From Ralstonia sp. UNC404CL21Col (GTDB lineage Bacteria; Pseudomonadota; Gammaproteobacteria; Burkholderiales; Burkholderiaceae), in assembly GCF_000620465.1 (NCBI RefSeq), contig NZ_KK211140.1, positions 1,119,964-1,183,963 on the forward strand: 64,000 nt of DNA, in the 5' to 3' direction. Position numbers and translations under genes: made by a program. Below the pieces are notes generated by a model, which was not told where the DNA came from, ran no database searches, and saw nothing but the letters and a program-made list of their open reading frames with translations. Positions 54,227-64,000 of this stretch are shown here, one piece after another (position 1 is the stretch's first letter; each line of letters begins with the position of its first letter).

Positions 54227-55162
54227 ATGGCGAATCCCATTCGCATGCTTCATGGCAAAGGTTTGCCCGTGCCCATCGATATCCGAGCCCTTCGTTACTT
54301 CGTCGAAACCGCGCGGCTGCAGAGCTTCACGCAGGCAGCGAGTTCGCTCTCGGTAACACAGTCCACCATCAGCAAGATGGTGCGTCAGTTGGAAAGCGAG
54401 GTCGGTCAGCCGTTGTTGATTCGCGAAGGCAGGCAGGTGCGGCTCACCGACGTGGGCCGGGTCGTGTACGCGCGGGGCCAGGAAACGCTGGGCGTGGTGC
54501 ACAGGCTGACGCTTGAAGTGGCGGATCTGTCTTCGCTCGGACGGGGTGAACTCACGGTCGGCATCCCACCGATGGTGAACCTGTTCTTTTCGCCGGTCGT
54601 GAGCGCGTTTCGGCAGCGTTATCCCAATGTGGTGCTGAACCTGGCCGAGTCCGGCGGCAAGACGGTGGAGCAGCAAGTGGCCAGCGGCGAACTGGAGGTG
54701 GGCGCCACCGTGCTGCCCGGCGACAGCGGCCTCGAACTCGCCACGCGGCAGTTTGCAAAGTATCCGATCTGGGTGGTGGGCCCGCGCAAGGCGAAATGGG
54801 CCAGGGGCAAGACCGTCAGCCTTTCTGCGCTGCGCGACGAACCGCTGCTGTTGCTGGCCGAGGATTTTTCGCTGACGCGCAAGCTGCGACACGCCTTTCT
54901 CGAAGCCCGCATCGAACCGCATATCGTTGCGCAGAGCGGGCACTGGGAATTCCTCGCCTCGATGGCGGCAGCGGGGCTGGGCACGACATTTTTGCCGCAG
55001 CCGCTGGTGACCAACCTGGCGAGCCGTGACAAGCTGGCCGTGGCACGCCTGACCGCGCCGGACATGGATTGGGCACTCGCGCACCTGTGGTCGCCGGGTC
55101 GGTACCTGTCGCACGCCGCGCGCGCATGGCTGGCGACATGCGAGGAAGTGCTGGGCGCCTGA
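54227..55162 (+). CDS. LysR-family transcriptional regulator
   Basis: Regulator of 311 residues from the ATG at 54227. In-frame starts at 54245 (ATG) and 54269 (GTG, with AAAGG 7 bases upstream) would put DIRALRYFVETA nearer the N-terminus as in most LysR proteins, so the true start is uncertain. The DNA-contact helix reads VTQSTISKMVRQLE. The effector domain has LTVGIPPMVNLFF near residue 108, a pattern close to CynR/CidR-type regulators of the CbbR branch. It converges on the acetyl-CoA hydrolase gene and has no divergent partner, so its targets are not indicated here. Confidence 0.83.
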   Translation: MANPIRMLHGKGLPVPIDIRALRYFVETARLQSFTQAASSLSVTQSTISKMVRQLESEVGQPLLIREGRQVRLTDVGRVVYARGQETLGVVHRLTLEVADLSSLGRGELTVGIPPMVNLFFSPVVSAFRQRYPNVVLNLAESGGKTVEQQVASGELEVGATVLPGDSGLELATRQFAKYPIWVVGPRKAKWARGKTVSLSALRDEPLLLLAEDFSLTRKLRHAFLEARIEPHIVAQSGHWEFLASMAAAGLGTTFLPQPLVTNLASRDKLAVARLTAPDMDWALAHLWSPGRYLSHAARAWLATCEEVLGA

Positions 55163-55179
55163 GCAGCGGCGCCCGCGCT

Positions 55180-56727
55180 TCAGGCGCTCAATGCAGACTC
55201 CGCGAGCGCACCCTCTTCACTGAACCCCGCCGGGCGCATCGATCCATGATCGCGGAACCGAATATGCCAGGCCAGCGCCTCCTCCAGGAGGTGGGGCGTA
55301 TGCCCGCCGCGCCGCTGCGCCCGCACAACGTAGTCGCGCAGCAGCTCGCGGTAGCGCGGGTCCGCGCAGTTGCCGATGATCTGGACGGCACACTCGCGCG
55401 GCGCCAACCCGCGCAAGTCGGCCAACCCATGTTCGGTGACGATGATGTCGACGTCGTGCTCGGTGTGGTCCACATGCGAGACCATCGGGACGATGCTCGA
55501 GATATCGCCGTCCTTGGCCAACGACTTGGTCACGAAGACCGACAGATGCGCGTTGCGCGCGAAGTCGCCCGAGCCGCCGATGCCGTTCATCATGTGCGTG
55601 CCGCCCACATGCGTTGAATTCACGTTGCCGTAAATGTCGCATTCCAGCGCGGTATTGATGGTGATCAGGCCCAGCCGGCGGATCACCTCCGGGTGGTTGC
55701 TGATCTCTTGCGGCCGCAGAACCACCCGCGACTTGTAGCGTTCCAGTTCTGTCAGGAACCGCTTGTAGACCGGGCGTGACAGCGTGATCGACGAAGCCGA
55801 GGCAAACGCCAGCTTGCCCGAGTCAAGCAGCTCGATGGAGCTGTCCTGCAAGACCTCCGAATACATCTTGAGGTCATGGAACGGCGAGTCGATAAAGCCA
55901 TGCAGAACCGCGTTGGAGATCGTCCCGATACCCGCCTGCAGCGGTTGGAGCGTGGGCGAAAGACGCCCCGTGCGCACTTCCCGCGCCAGGAACGCGTTCA
56001 GATGCCCGGCGATGGCATTGGTCTCCATATCAGGCGGCAACACGTTGGACGGGCTGTCGTCCTGCCCCGTGATGACGATGGCGGCGATCTTGCGCGGATC
56101 GATCGGGATATATGGCAGGCCGATGCGCTGCTCCGCTGCAATGAGCGGAATCGGCTGGCGATAAGGCCGCTGCACCGGGAAGAAGATATCGTGCAGGCCC
56201 TCCAGATTGGCGGGCATGTTCAGGTTGATCTCGACGATCACCTGCTTCGCCAGCACCGCGAAACTTGCGGAATTGCCCACCGACGTCGTCGGCACGATGC
56301 CGCCGTTCTCTGTGATGGCCGTGGCTTCGACCACCGCCACATCCAGCGGCGCGATCTGCCGCGAACGCAGTTGCTCGACGGTTTCCGACAAGTGCTGGTC
56401 GATGAACATGACCTCGCCTGCGTTGATCTTGCGCCGCAAGGTGGCATCAGCCTGAAACGGCAGGCGACGGGCGATCACATCGGCTTCGGCCAATACCTTG
56501 TCGATGTCGTTGCCCAACGAGGCGCCGGTCATCAGCGTGATGCGCAGCGGCTCGTGCGCGGCACGCCGGGCCAGGGCAAACGGTACGGCCTTGCAGTCGC
56601 CGGCGCGGGTGAAGCCGCTCATGCCGACCGTCATGCCATCGCGGATCAGCGTCGCGGCTTCGTCCGCAGACACCACTTTGTCCAGCAGGGATTGCAGGCG
56701 AATGCGGTCGCCAATATCAGAGGTCAT
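55180..56727 (-). CDS. Acetyl-CoA hydrolase / succinate:acyl-CoA transferase family
   Basis: CoA-transferase fold protein of 515 residues, the length of Ach1p and propionyl-CoA:succinate CoA-transferases. The N-terminal DGMTVGMSGFTRAGD loop binds CoA. The C-terminal half has the catalytic Glu in NTALECDIYGNVNSTHVGG (residues about 361-379), followed by MNGIGGSGDF. These enzymes move CoA between succinate and acetate or propionate, or hydrolyse acetyl-CoA. The family's two uses cannot be told apart by eye. It stands alone between a convergent LysR gene and the ABC-F gene. Confidence 0.9.
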   Translation of the reverse strand: MTSDIGDRIRLQSLLDKVVSADEAATLIRDGMTVGMSGFTRAGDCKAVPFALARRAAHEPLRITLMTGASLGNDIDKVLAEADVIARRLPFQADATLRRKINAGEVMFIDQHLSETVEQLRSRQIAPLDVAVVEATAITENGGIVPTTSVGNSASFAVLAKQVIVEINLNMPANLEGLHDIFFPVQRPYRQPIPLIAAEQRIGLPYIPIDPRKIAAIVITGQDDSPSNVLPPDMETNAIAGHLNAFLAREVRTGRLSPTLQPLQAGIGTISNAVLHGFIDSPFHDLKMYSEVLQDSSIELLDSGKLAFASASSITLSRPVYKRFLTELERYKSRVVLRPQEISNHPEVIRRLGLITINTALECDIYGNVNSTHVGGTHMMNGIGGSGDFARNAHLSVFVTKSLAKDGDISSIVPMVSHVDHTEHDVDIIVTEHGLADLRGLAPRECAVQIIGNCADPRYRELLRDYVVRAQRRGGHTPHLLEEALAWHIRFRDHGSMRPAGFSEEGALAESALSA

Positions 56728-56940
56728 CTCGTCTCCTGGGTACTTCGCCGAGCCTGCGTTTGGCGCTTCTTGGTGCGACGCGCGACGCCTTGCCTGCAGC
56801 TCTCGGCCTGTTCACTGTGATATGCGATCCCAGTGTAGCGACGGCAATGCATTCCGATGGCGACAAAAAATCATGGAAGCCAGTCGGTTTTTTCATAGAG
56901 CGACCACCTTGGCGGCGCCCGGCAGCCGCATTCGGCGGGC

Positions 56941-56974
56941 ACCAAAAACAAAGGGCCGCACATCGGCGGCCCTT
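56941..56974 (-). terminator. Terminator of the ABC-F gene
   Basis: On the - strand AAGGGCCGC, six-base loop, GCGGCCCTT and then a T-rich run (TTGTTTTTGGT). The stem lies at 56951-56974, 22 bp after the ABC-F stop. Confidence 0.82.
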
Positions 56975-56996
56975 GGCTACGGCAGAGGATTGGCGC

Positions 56997-58619
56997 TCAG
57001 ACTTCGACGCCCTGGCTCTGCAGGTATTCGTCGTAGGTGCCGAGGTAGTCGGTCAGCGTGCCGTCCGGGCGCACTTCGATCACACGCGTGGCCAGAGCGC
57101 TGATCAACTCGCGATCGTGCGACACGAAGATCAGCGTGCCTTCGAACTTGTCGAGCGCGATCTGCAGCGACTCGATGGACTCCATGTCCATGTGGTTGGT
57201 CGGCTCGTCCAGCGCCAGCACGTTGTGGCGGCCGAGCATCAGCTTGCCCCAGATCATGCGGCCCTTCTCGCCACCGGAGAGCACCTTCACACTCTTCTTG
57301 ATGTCGTCGGCAGAGAACAGCAGGCGGCCCATGGTGCCGCGCAGCGATTGGTCGTCATCGCCGGGCTGCATCCACTGGCTCATCCAGTCCATCAGGTCGC
57401 GGTCTTCGGGGAATTCTTCGTAGGTGTCCTGCGGCATGTAGCCGACATTGGCGTTCTCGGCCCACTTGACGGTGCCACCGTCGATCTCGATGCCGCGCTG
57501 CACGCCGGTCTTCACGGCGCCGTTCAGCAGGCAACGCAGCAGCGTGGTCTTGCCCGCGCCGTTCTCACCGATGATGGCGATGCGCTCGCCCGCACGCACG
57601 GCCATCGTCAAGCCGTCGAAAATCTTGCGGTCGTACGTCTTGCGCGCGTTCTCGGTTTCCACTGCCAGGTTGTGCAGCTTCTTCTCCATCTCGAAGCGGA
57701 CGAACGGGTTCTGGCGCGACGACGGCTTGATGTCTTCCACCTTGATCTTGTCGATCATCTTCAGGCGCGACGTGGCCTGACGTGCCTTGGACTTGTTGGC
57801 CGAGAAGCGGCGTACGAAGTCCTGCAGGTCGGAGATGCGTTCCTTGGCCCGTGCGTTGGCGGCCTGCAGGCGTTCGCGCGCCTGCATGGAGGCTTCCATG
57901 TAATCGTCGTAATTGCCCGGGTAGACCTTGAGCGTGCCGTAATCCATGTCGGCCATGTGTGTGCAGACCGAGTTCAGGAAGTGCCGATCGTGGGAGATGA
58001 TGATCATGGTGGAGTTGCGCTCGTTGAGCACCGATTCCAGCCAGCGGATCGTGTTGATGTCGAGGTTGTTGGTCGGCTCGTCCAGCAGCAGCACGTCCGG
58101 GTTCGAGAACAGCGCCTGCGCCAGCAGCACACGCAGCTTCCAGCCGGGCGCGACATTGCTCATCGTGCCGTTGTGCTGGTCGGTCGGAATGCCGACGCCC
58201 ATCAGCAGTTCACCGGCACGCGCTTCGGCGGTGTAGCCGTCGTATTCGGCGTACTTGGCCTCCAGGTCGGCGGCCTTCATGTAGTCGTCGTCGGTGGCTT
58301 CCGGGTTGGCGTAGATGGCATCGCGCTCCTGCGCGGCGGCCCACATTTCGGTGTGGCCCATCATCACCACGTCGAGCACGCGCATGTCTTCGTAGGCGAA
58401 CTGGTCCTGGCGCAGCTTGCCCAGGCGCACGCCCGGTTCCAGGATCACGTTGCCGGAGCTGGGCTCCAGATCGCCGCCCAGGATCTTCATGAAGGTCGAC
58501 TTGCCGCAACCGTTGGCGCCGATCAGGCCATAGCGATTGCCCTCGCCAAACTTGACCGAGATGTTCTCGAACAAGGGCTTGGGCCCGAACTGCATGGTGA
58601 TGTTGGCGGTGGAAAGCAC
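56997..58619 (-). CDS. ABC-F family ATPase (YbiT-like)
   Basis: Soluble duplicated ABC protein of 540 residues that acts on ribosomes. The first ATPase has GANGCGKS near residue 35 and the degenerate signature [15 protein letters not shown], which is usual in YbiT. The second has GENGAGKT and the regular LSGGEKGR. The linker with [19 protein letters not shown] is the P-site tRNA interaction motif. No membrane domain exists. The start is the GTG at 58619 with AAGG 7 bases upstream. The frame is open further upstream without family similarity. YbiT-type factors resolve stalled translation rather than transport. Confidence 0.9.
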   Translation of the reverse strand: MLSTANITMQFGPKPLFENISVKFGEGNRYGLIGANGCGKSTFMKILGGDLEPSSGNVILEPGVRLGKLRQDQFAYEDMRVLDVVMMGHTEMWAAAQERDAIYANPEATDDDYMKAADLEAKYAEYDGYTAEARAGELLMGVGIPTDQHNGTMSNVAPGWKLRVLLAQALFSNPDVLLLDEPTNNLDINTIRWLESVLNERNSTMIIISHDRHFLNSVCTHMADMDYGTLKVYPGNYDDYMEASMQARERLQAANARAKERISDLQDFVRRFSANKSKARQATSRLKMIDKIKVEDIKPSSRQNPFVRFEMEKKLHNLAVETENARKTYDRKIFDGLTMAVRAGERIAIIGENGAGKTTLLRCLLNGAVKTGVQRGIEIDGGTVKWAENANVGYMPQDTYEEFPEDRDLMDWMSQWMQPGDDDQSLRGTMGRLLFSADDIKKSVKVLSGGEKGRMIWGKLMLGRHNVLALDEPTNHMDMESIESLQIALDKFEGTLIFVSHDRELISALATRVIEVRPDGTLTDYLGTYDEYLQSQGVEV

Positions 58620-58731
58620 GTGGAAACCTTGATTTGGAAAGCGGTGATCTGGCGACGCAAGCACTCGGCCGTCCGCCATTTGGAGAACCTGGGATTTTAC
58701 CACCCGGACGTGACCCGGATGGCCGGAAGAC

Positions 58732-60699
<1,968 letters not shown>

Positions 60700-60776
60700 G
60701 GAGCAAGGTGGCGGCAGCGGGCGCCGCGAAACGGCTGGAACCGGCAGAAAACCGGGGACAAAGTGCTGCGGCCGCC

Positions 60777-61415
60777 TTAGCGGATGCCCAGCATCTTATG
60801 GGTTTGCAGCGACAGGCGCCAGCGCGGCCGGCGCTGGCACAGCTCAACGGCAGCCGCCGTATTTTGCCGGGCGAGCGGGCCGTCCATGGCCTGCAGGAAG
60901 AAATGCTGGAAATCCAGCCGTTCGTATGCGTCGAGGTCTTGCCCGTCTTGCGGGATCACCACCTTCAGCTCGTCGCCGCGCGTGACGACGAGTTCAGAGC
61001 CCATCTTGGGGCTCACGCACACCCAGTCGATGCCCTCCGGCACGGCGATGGTGCCGTTGGTCTCGATGGCGATTTCGAAGCCGCGTGCGTGCAGCGCGTC
61101 GATCAGCGGCGTGTCGAGTTGCAGCAGCGGCTCGCCGCCGGTGCAGATGACGAGCGGCTTGCCGCCCGTCGCGCTGGCCGGCCATTCGGCGGCAACGGTA
61201 TCGGCGAGTGCGTCGGCGGTGGCGTATTTGCCGCCTTGCGTGCCGTCCGTGCCGACGAAGTCGGTGTCACAGAACTGGCAGACGGCGGTGGCGCGATCGG
61301 CCTCGCGCCCACTCCAAAGATTGCAGCCGGCAAAGCGGCAGAAGACAGCTGCGCGGCCGGTGTTGGCACCCTCGCCTTGCAGCGTGTAGAAGATTTCCTT
61401 GACGGCGTAAGTCAT
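60777..61415 (-). CDS. queE: 7-carboxy-7-deazaguanine synthase (radical SAM)
   Basis: Radical SAM enzyme of 212 residues that contracts the pterin ring to CDG. The cluster motif is Cys-x14-Cys-x2-Cys (CNLWSGREADRATAVCQFC, residues about 30-48) instead of the common Cx3Cx2C. The same CX14CX2C form is known from the Burkholderia multivorans QueE structure. The LQGEGANTGRAAVF start and ICTGGEPLLQ motif agree. The start is the ATG at 61415. The frame open further upstream is not conserved. Confidence 0.94.
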   Translation of the reverse strand: MTYAVKEIFYTLQGEGANTGRAAVFCRFAGCNLWSGREADRATAVCQFCDTDFVGTDGTQGGKYATADALADTVAAEWPASATGGKPLVICTGGEPLLQLDTPLIDALHARGFEIAIETNGTIAVPEGIDWVCVSPKMGSELVVTRGDELKVVIPQDGQDLDAYERLDFQHFFLQAMDGPLARQNTAAAVELCQRRPRWRLSLQTHKMLGIR

Positions 61416-61536
61416 GTCTGAACGGTGGCATTCACAGGAGAACGACGCAAAAGCGACGTAATTCCCGCGCAAACCGTACCAGTGCCCACTAGTGATTAAC
61501 CCGATATTGTTTCACAAATCGGGCTCGTGCGTCGCC

Positions 61537-61665
61537 CTACCCGCAGAAGGACGCGAACGTCACAAAAGAAAATGCACCTTCCGGCGTCAGCCACGCCGCG
61601 AAGACCAGGGCAGCGCCGGCCGCCGCCAGCGCCCACGCCGTCCAACGATTGAGTCGATCCTTCAT
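61537..61665 (-). CDS. Small membrane peptide, 42 residues, coupled to the MFS gene
   Basis: An ATG at 61663-61665 overlaps the TGA stop of the upstream MFS transporter (61662-61664) as ATGA, and the frame runs to a TAG at 61537-61539. The peptide begins MKDRLNRW, then has one hydrophobic helix (TAWALAAAGAALVFAAWLT) and a short tail ending in ASFCG. Positive residues lie before the helix, so the N-terminus should be inside. Translation by re-initiation after the transporter is likely. It may be a small accessory subunit of the transporter. No family is recognised. Confidence 0.6.
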   Translation of the reverse strand: MKDRLNRWTAWALAAAGAALVFAAWLTPEGAFSFVTFASFCG

Positions 61666-62879
61666 GCCGGTAGCGCCATCGGCGTACGCGCAAGTTGGCG
61701 ATCATCGATCGGCCAGTGCAGCAGTGCGGCCACCACGCCGAGCGCCATCGCGCCAAACCAGATCGCGTCGTAGGAATGCAGGTGGTCGTACACCACGCCG
61801 CCCAGCCACACGCCCAGGAAGGCGCCGATCTGGTGACCAAGGAATACGAAGCCGAACAGCGTGCCGATGTAGCGCACGCCAAACACCTGCGACAGCAGCC
61901 CGTTCGTCAGCGGCACCGTGCCGAGCCACAGCAGGCCCATCACGATGGCAAACGCATACAGCGTTGCCGGCGACAGCGGCAGCAGGATAAACAGCGCAAT
62001 CGCCGCCGTGCGGATCAGATACAGCAACGAGAGCAGATACTTGCGCCGGAACAGCCCGCCCAGCGCGCCGCAGTAATACGTGCCGACGATGTTGGCGGCG
62101 GCAATCAGCGCCAGCGCGACCATGCCGTGGCGGCCGGTGAGCCCCTTGTCGAGCAGGTACGCCGGCATGTGCGCACCGATAAAGGCGAGCTGGAATCCGC
62201 ACGTCAGGAACCCGAGATTCAGGAGCCAGAAACCGCGGTGGGCGAAGGCCTCCCGGATGGCTGAGCCCATGCTTTGATGCGCCTCCTGCACGGCGGCACT
62301 CGATGCCTTTTCGCGCAGCGGTGCGGCCAGCGGCAAGAAGATCGCCATGACCACCGCCATGACGACCAGCGCCGTCACCCAGCCGACCGTGCTCAGCAAG
62401 CCCTGCGCCGTCGGCACCATCACGAACTGGCCGACACCGCCCACTGCGCCCGCCACGCCCAGCGCCCAGCTGCGCCGCTCGGGCGGCGTCAAGCGGCTGA
62501 TCGCGCCATACACCACGCCGAACGACGTGCCTGAGAGCCCCAGCCCGATCAGCCCGCCGGCCGAGAGCGTGAAGCCCAGCGGCGTGCCCGCATGTGCCAT
62601 CAGCAACAAACCGAGCGCATAGACGACGATGCCGGCCACCACCACCTTGGCGGCACCGTAGCGGTCGGCCAGCATGCCCGCAAAAGGCTGTGCCGCGCCC
62701 CAGATGAGGTTTTGCAACGCGATCGCTAGGCCGAAGGTTTCGCGTGTCCAGCCATGGCCCATCGTGACGGGCACGAGGAAGAGCCCTTGCACGTGCCGAA
62801 TGCCCAGCGCCACGCCGATCACCGCGCCGCCGGCCAATACCGGCAACCAGGGCGATTGCGTGAGAGATTTCGAGGTCAT
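61662..62879 (-). CDS. MFS transporter, monocarboxylate/oxalate-formate antiporter type
   Basis: Twelve-helix transporter of 405 residues. GVALGIRHVQGLFLVPVTM in helix 1 and the motif GMLADRYGAAKVV near residue 68 match the small MFS group related to oxalate/formate antiporters and NarK-like carriers. A central cytoplasmic loop (residues about 190-215) splits the two halves. The start is the ATG at 62879. A far longer open frame upstream is the shadow of the LysR gene. The TGA stop overlaps the start of a 42-residue peptide. The divergent LysR gene (148 bp away) probably controls both. Confidence 0.86.
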   Translation of the reverse strand: MTSKSLTQSPWLPVLAGGAVIGVALGIRHVQGLFLVPVTMGHGWTRETFGLAIALQNLIWGAAQPFAGMLADRYGAAKVVVAGIVVYALGLLLMAHAGTPLGFTLSAGGLIGLGLSGTSFGVVYGAISRLTPPERRSWALGVAGAVGGVGQFVMVPTAQGLLSTVGWVTALVVMAVVMAIFLPLAAPLREKASSAAVQEAHQSMGSAIREAFAHRGFWLLNLGFLTCGFQLAFIGAHMPAYLLDKGLTGRHGMVALALIAAANIVGTYYCGALGGLFRRKYLLSLLYLIRTAAIALFILLPLSPATLYAFAIVMGLLWLGTVPLTNGLLSQVFGVRYIGTLFGFVFLGHQIGAFLGVWLGGVVYDHLHSYDAIWFGAMALGVVAALLHWPIDDRQLARTPMALPA

Positions 62880-62902
62880 GAGCGTTTTTCTCCGATGTGA
62901 CT

Positions 62903-62951
62903 GACATTCCGGCTTCGCAAGCGTGGGGAGCGTGCATGAGACTGGAATGTC
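62903..62951. promoter_or_regulatory. Inverted repeat GACATTCC / GGAATGTC between MFS and LysR genes
   Basis: GACATTCC at 62903-62910 and GGAATGTC at 62944-62951 are exact inverted copies 33 bp apart. TCCGATG occurs outside each arm as a direct repeat (62891-62897 and 62953-62959). A two-site LysR binding region for divergent control is a good reading. Confidence 0.45.
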
Positions 62952-63027
62952 GTCCGATGGCTTATTAAACTTCGCCCTATCCGGCTTCTCAATTGATCTT
63001 TGAGAACGCCTTGCATGAGGAAAACGC

Positions 63028-63945
63028 ATGTCGACTCCCCTGGTTCGGTTGGCCTCCCTGGACTTGTTGCGCGGCTTCGTGGCGGTGGGCCGGCGCATGA
63101 GCATCACGCTCGCGGCCGATGATCTGTGCCTGACGCAATCGGCGGTGAGCCGGCAGGTGTCCGCATTGGAAGAGGCGCTGGGCGTGAAGCTGCTCGTGCG
63201 CGGGCACCGCTCGATTGCGTTCACGCCCGAGGGCGAACGCCTGTTCCGCAGCGCCGACAGCGCCGTGCAGCAGTTGCAGGACGCCATCGGGGCCATTCGC
63301 GTGGCGGCCGAACGTCGGCCGGTCACGATCACCGCCAGCATCGGCGTGACCGGCCTGTGGCTGCTGCCGCGCCTCGCCCGCTTCCAGCAGCAACACCCCG
63401 ACATCGACGTGCGCGTGGCCACCAACAACCGCCTCGTCGACCTGAAGAACGAAGGCATCGAACTTGCCATCCGGTATTGCCCACCGAGCGATGCGCCGCC
63501 CGGCGCCATCCGGCTGTTTGGGGAGACCGTTGCGCCGGTCGCGCATCCGTCGCTGGGTCTGCGCTCGCTGGATTCCGCCGAGGCGCTTGCCGGCCAAACG
63601 CTGCTCGACTTTGACGACCGCGACCTGCGCCGCCCCTGGCTCCAATGGACTGACTGGCTGGCCGCCGCCGGCTGGAGCCACGCCAAGCCGCGCACCGTGC
63701 TGCGCTTCAACCAGCACGACCAGATCATCCATGCAGCAGTGGCCGGCCAGGGCATCGCGCTGGGCCGTCTGGAGTTGATCGCGCCGCTGCTGGCCGACGG
63801 CCGCCTGGTCACCGTACCGACCATCGCCCCGGGGGTGCGCAACACGCATGCGTACTGGTTGATCCAATCCGAGCCGAACCCGCGCCGCGACGTGCGGGAT
63901 GTGGCTGCCTGGATCTGTTCGGAAGCGGACACGCACGCTGCATGA
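63028..63945 (+). CDS. LysR-family transcriptional regulator (GcvA-like)
   Basis: Regulator of 305 residues. The winged helix-turn-helix is at residues 8-66 (LDLLRGFVAVGRRMSITLAA, then LTQSAVSRQVSALE), and FTPEGERLF ends the wing. The effector domain follows from residue 95. GAGGA lies 6 bases before the ATG at 63028. It is divergent from the MFS transporter and its small coupled peptide, the likely targets. The 55 bases after its stop hold no further gene. Confidence 0.87.
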   Translation: MSTPLVRLASLDLLRGFVAVGRRMSITLAADDLCLTQSAVSRQVSALEEALGVKLLVRGHRSIAFTPEGERLFRSADSAVQQLQDAIGAIRVAAERRPVTITASIGVTGLWLLPRLARFQQQHPDIDVRVATNNRLVDLKNEGIELAIRYCPPSDAPPGAIRLFGETVAPVAHPSLGLRSLDSAEALAGQTLLDFDDRDLRRPWLQWTDWLAAAGWSHAKPRTVLRFNQHDQIIHAAVAGQGIALGRLELIAPLLADGRLVTVPTIAPGVRNTHAYWLIQSEPNPRRDVRDVAAWICSEADTHAA

Positions 63946-64000
63946 AAGGCGCTTGAGGCGAGCACTGACAACGCTCGTTGTACCGCCCTGCGCGAGCAAA

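Overview
The window is GC-rich, densely coded bacterial chromosome of a Ralstonia-type betaproteobacterium (Burkholderiaceae). The basis is gene content and style: a catBCA-benABCD operon behind a BenM/CatM-type regulator, bioA-bioF-bioD, a CreA homologue, a QueE with a CX14CX2C cluster motif, many divergent LysR/transporter pairs, and an intergenic hairpin element of the kind common in Ralstonia and Cupriavidus. The genus is inferred, not proven. I saw no rRNA, tRNA, CRISPR array, prophage or intact insertion sequence.

Layout. 1-4.1 kb: end of a family-1 solute-binding protein, two permeases, an ATPase and a cAMP-phosphodiesterase-like metallophosphoesterase in one + strand operon. 4.1-13.3 kb: an azoreductase and LysR pair, an amidase / M20 hydrolase / MFS set with a divergent LysR, and an AraC regulator divergent from an efflux pump. 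13.5-16.7 kb: small zinc-ribbon, DUF1653, DUF817 and lipoprotein genes. 16.7-20.1 kb: biotin operon bioA-bioF-bioD without bioB. 20.4-20.7 kb: an orphan 55-residue protein behind a strongly patterned promoter. 20.75-27.9 kb: benzoate to muconolactone pathway, a seven-gene - strand operon with its divergent LysR regulator.

28-34.8 kb: a class A penicillin-binding protein, a three-hairpin intergenic repeat, a 14-TM MFS exporter with divergent LysR, creA, and a second orphan small protein (58 residues) whose promoter carries the same tandem GGG-N4-CCCTA motif as the first. 35.1-42.8 kb: a form II carbon-monoxide-dehydrogenase-like molybdenum hydroxylase (small, large and medium subunits) with its maturation genes (MoxR ATPase, CoxE, CoxG, XdhC). 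43-48.4 kb: an NAD-binding reductase, MgtC, a chemoreceptor with a sigma-28 promoter, and aroG.

48.5-51.7 kb: a DUF2252 kinase-like protein divergent from a GH15 glucoamylase/trehalase. 52-58.7 kb: aldehyde dehydrogenase, an unknown two-part protein, LysR, an acetyl-CoA hydrolase/CoA-transferase and an ABC-F ATPase. 58.7-61.4 kb: ldcA, tadA, queD and queE. 61.5-64 kb: an MFS transporter translationally coupled to a 42-residue membrane peptide, with a divergent LysR.

The main functional block is aromatic catabolism: BenABC dihydroxylates benzoate, BenD makes catechol, CatA opens the ring, and CatB and CatC give the 3-oxoadipate enol-lactone. Later steps and the benzoate transporter are outside the window. 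The least explained signals are the shared promoter motif of the two orphan small proteins, the composite repeat after the penicillin-binding protein, a 110-bp insertion in an ABC-operon coupling junction, and the uncharacterised substrate of the molybdenum hydroxylase.
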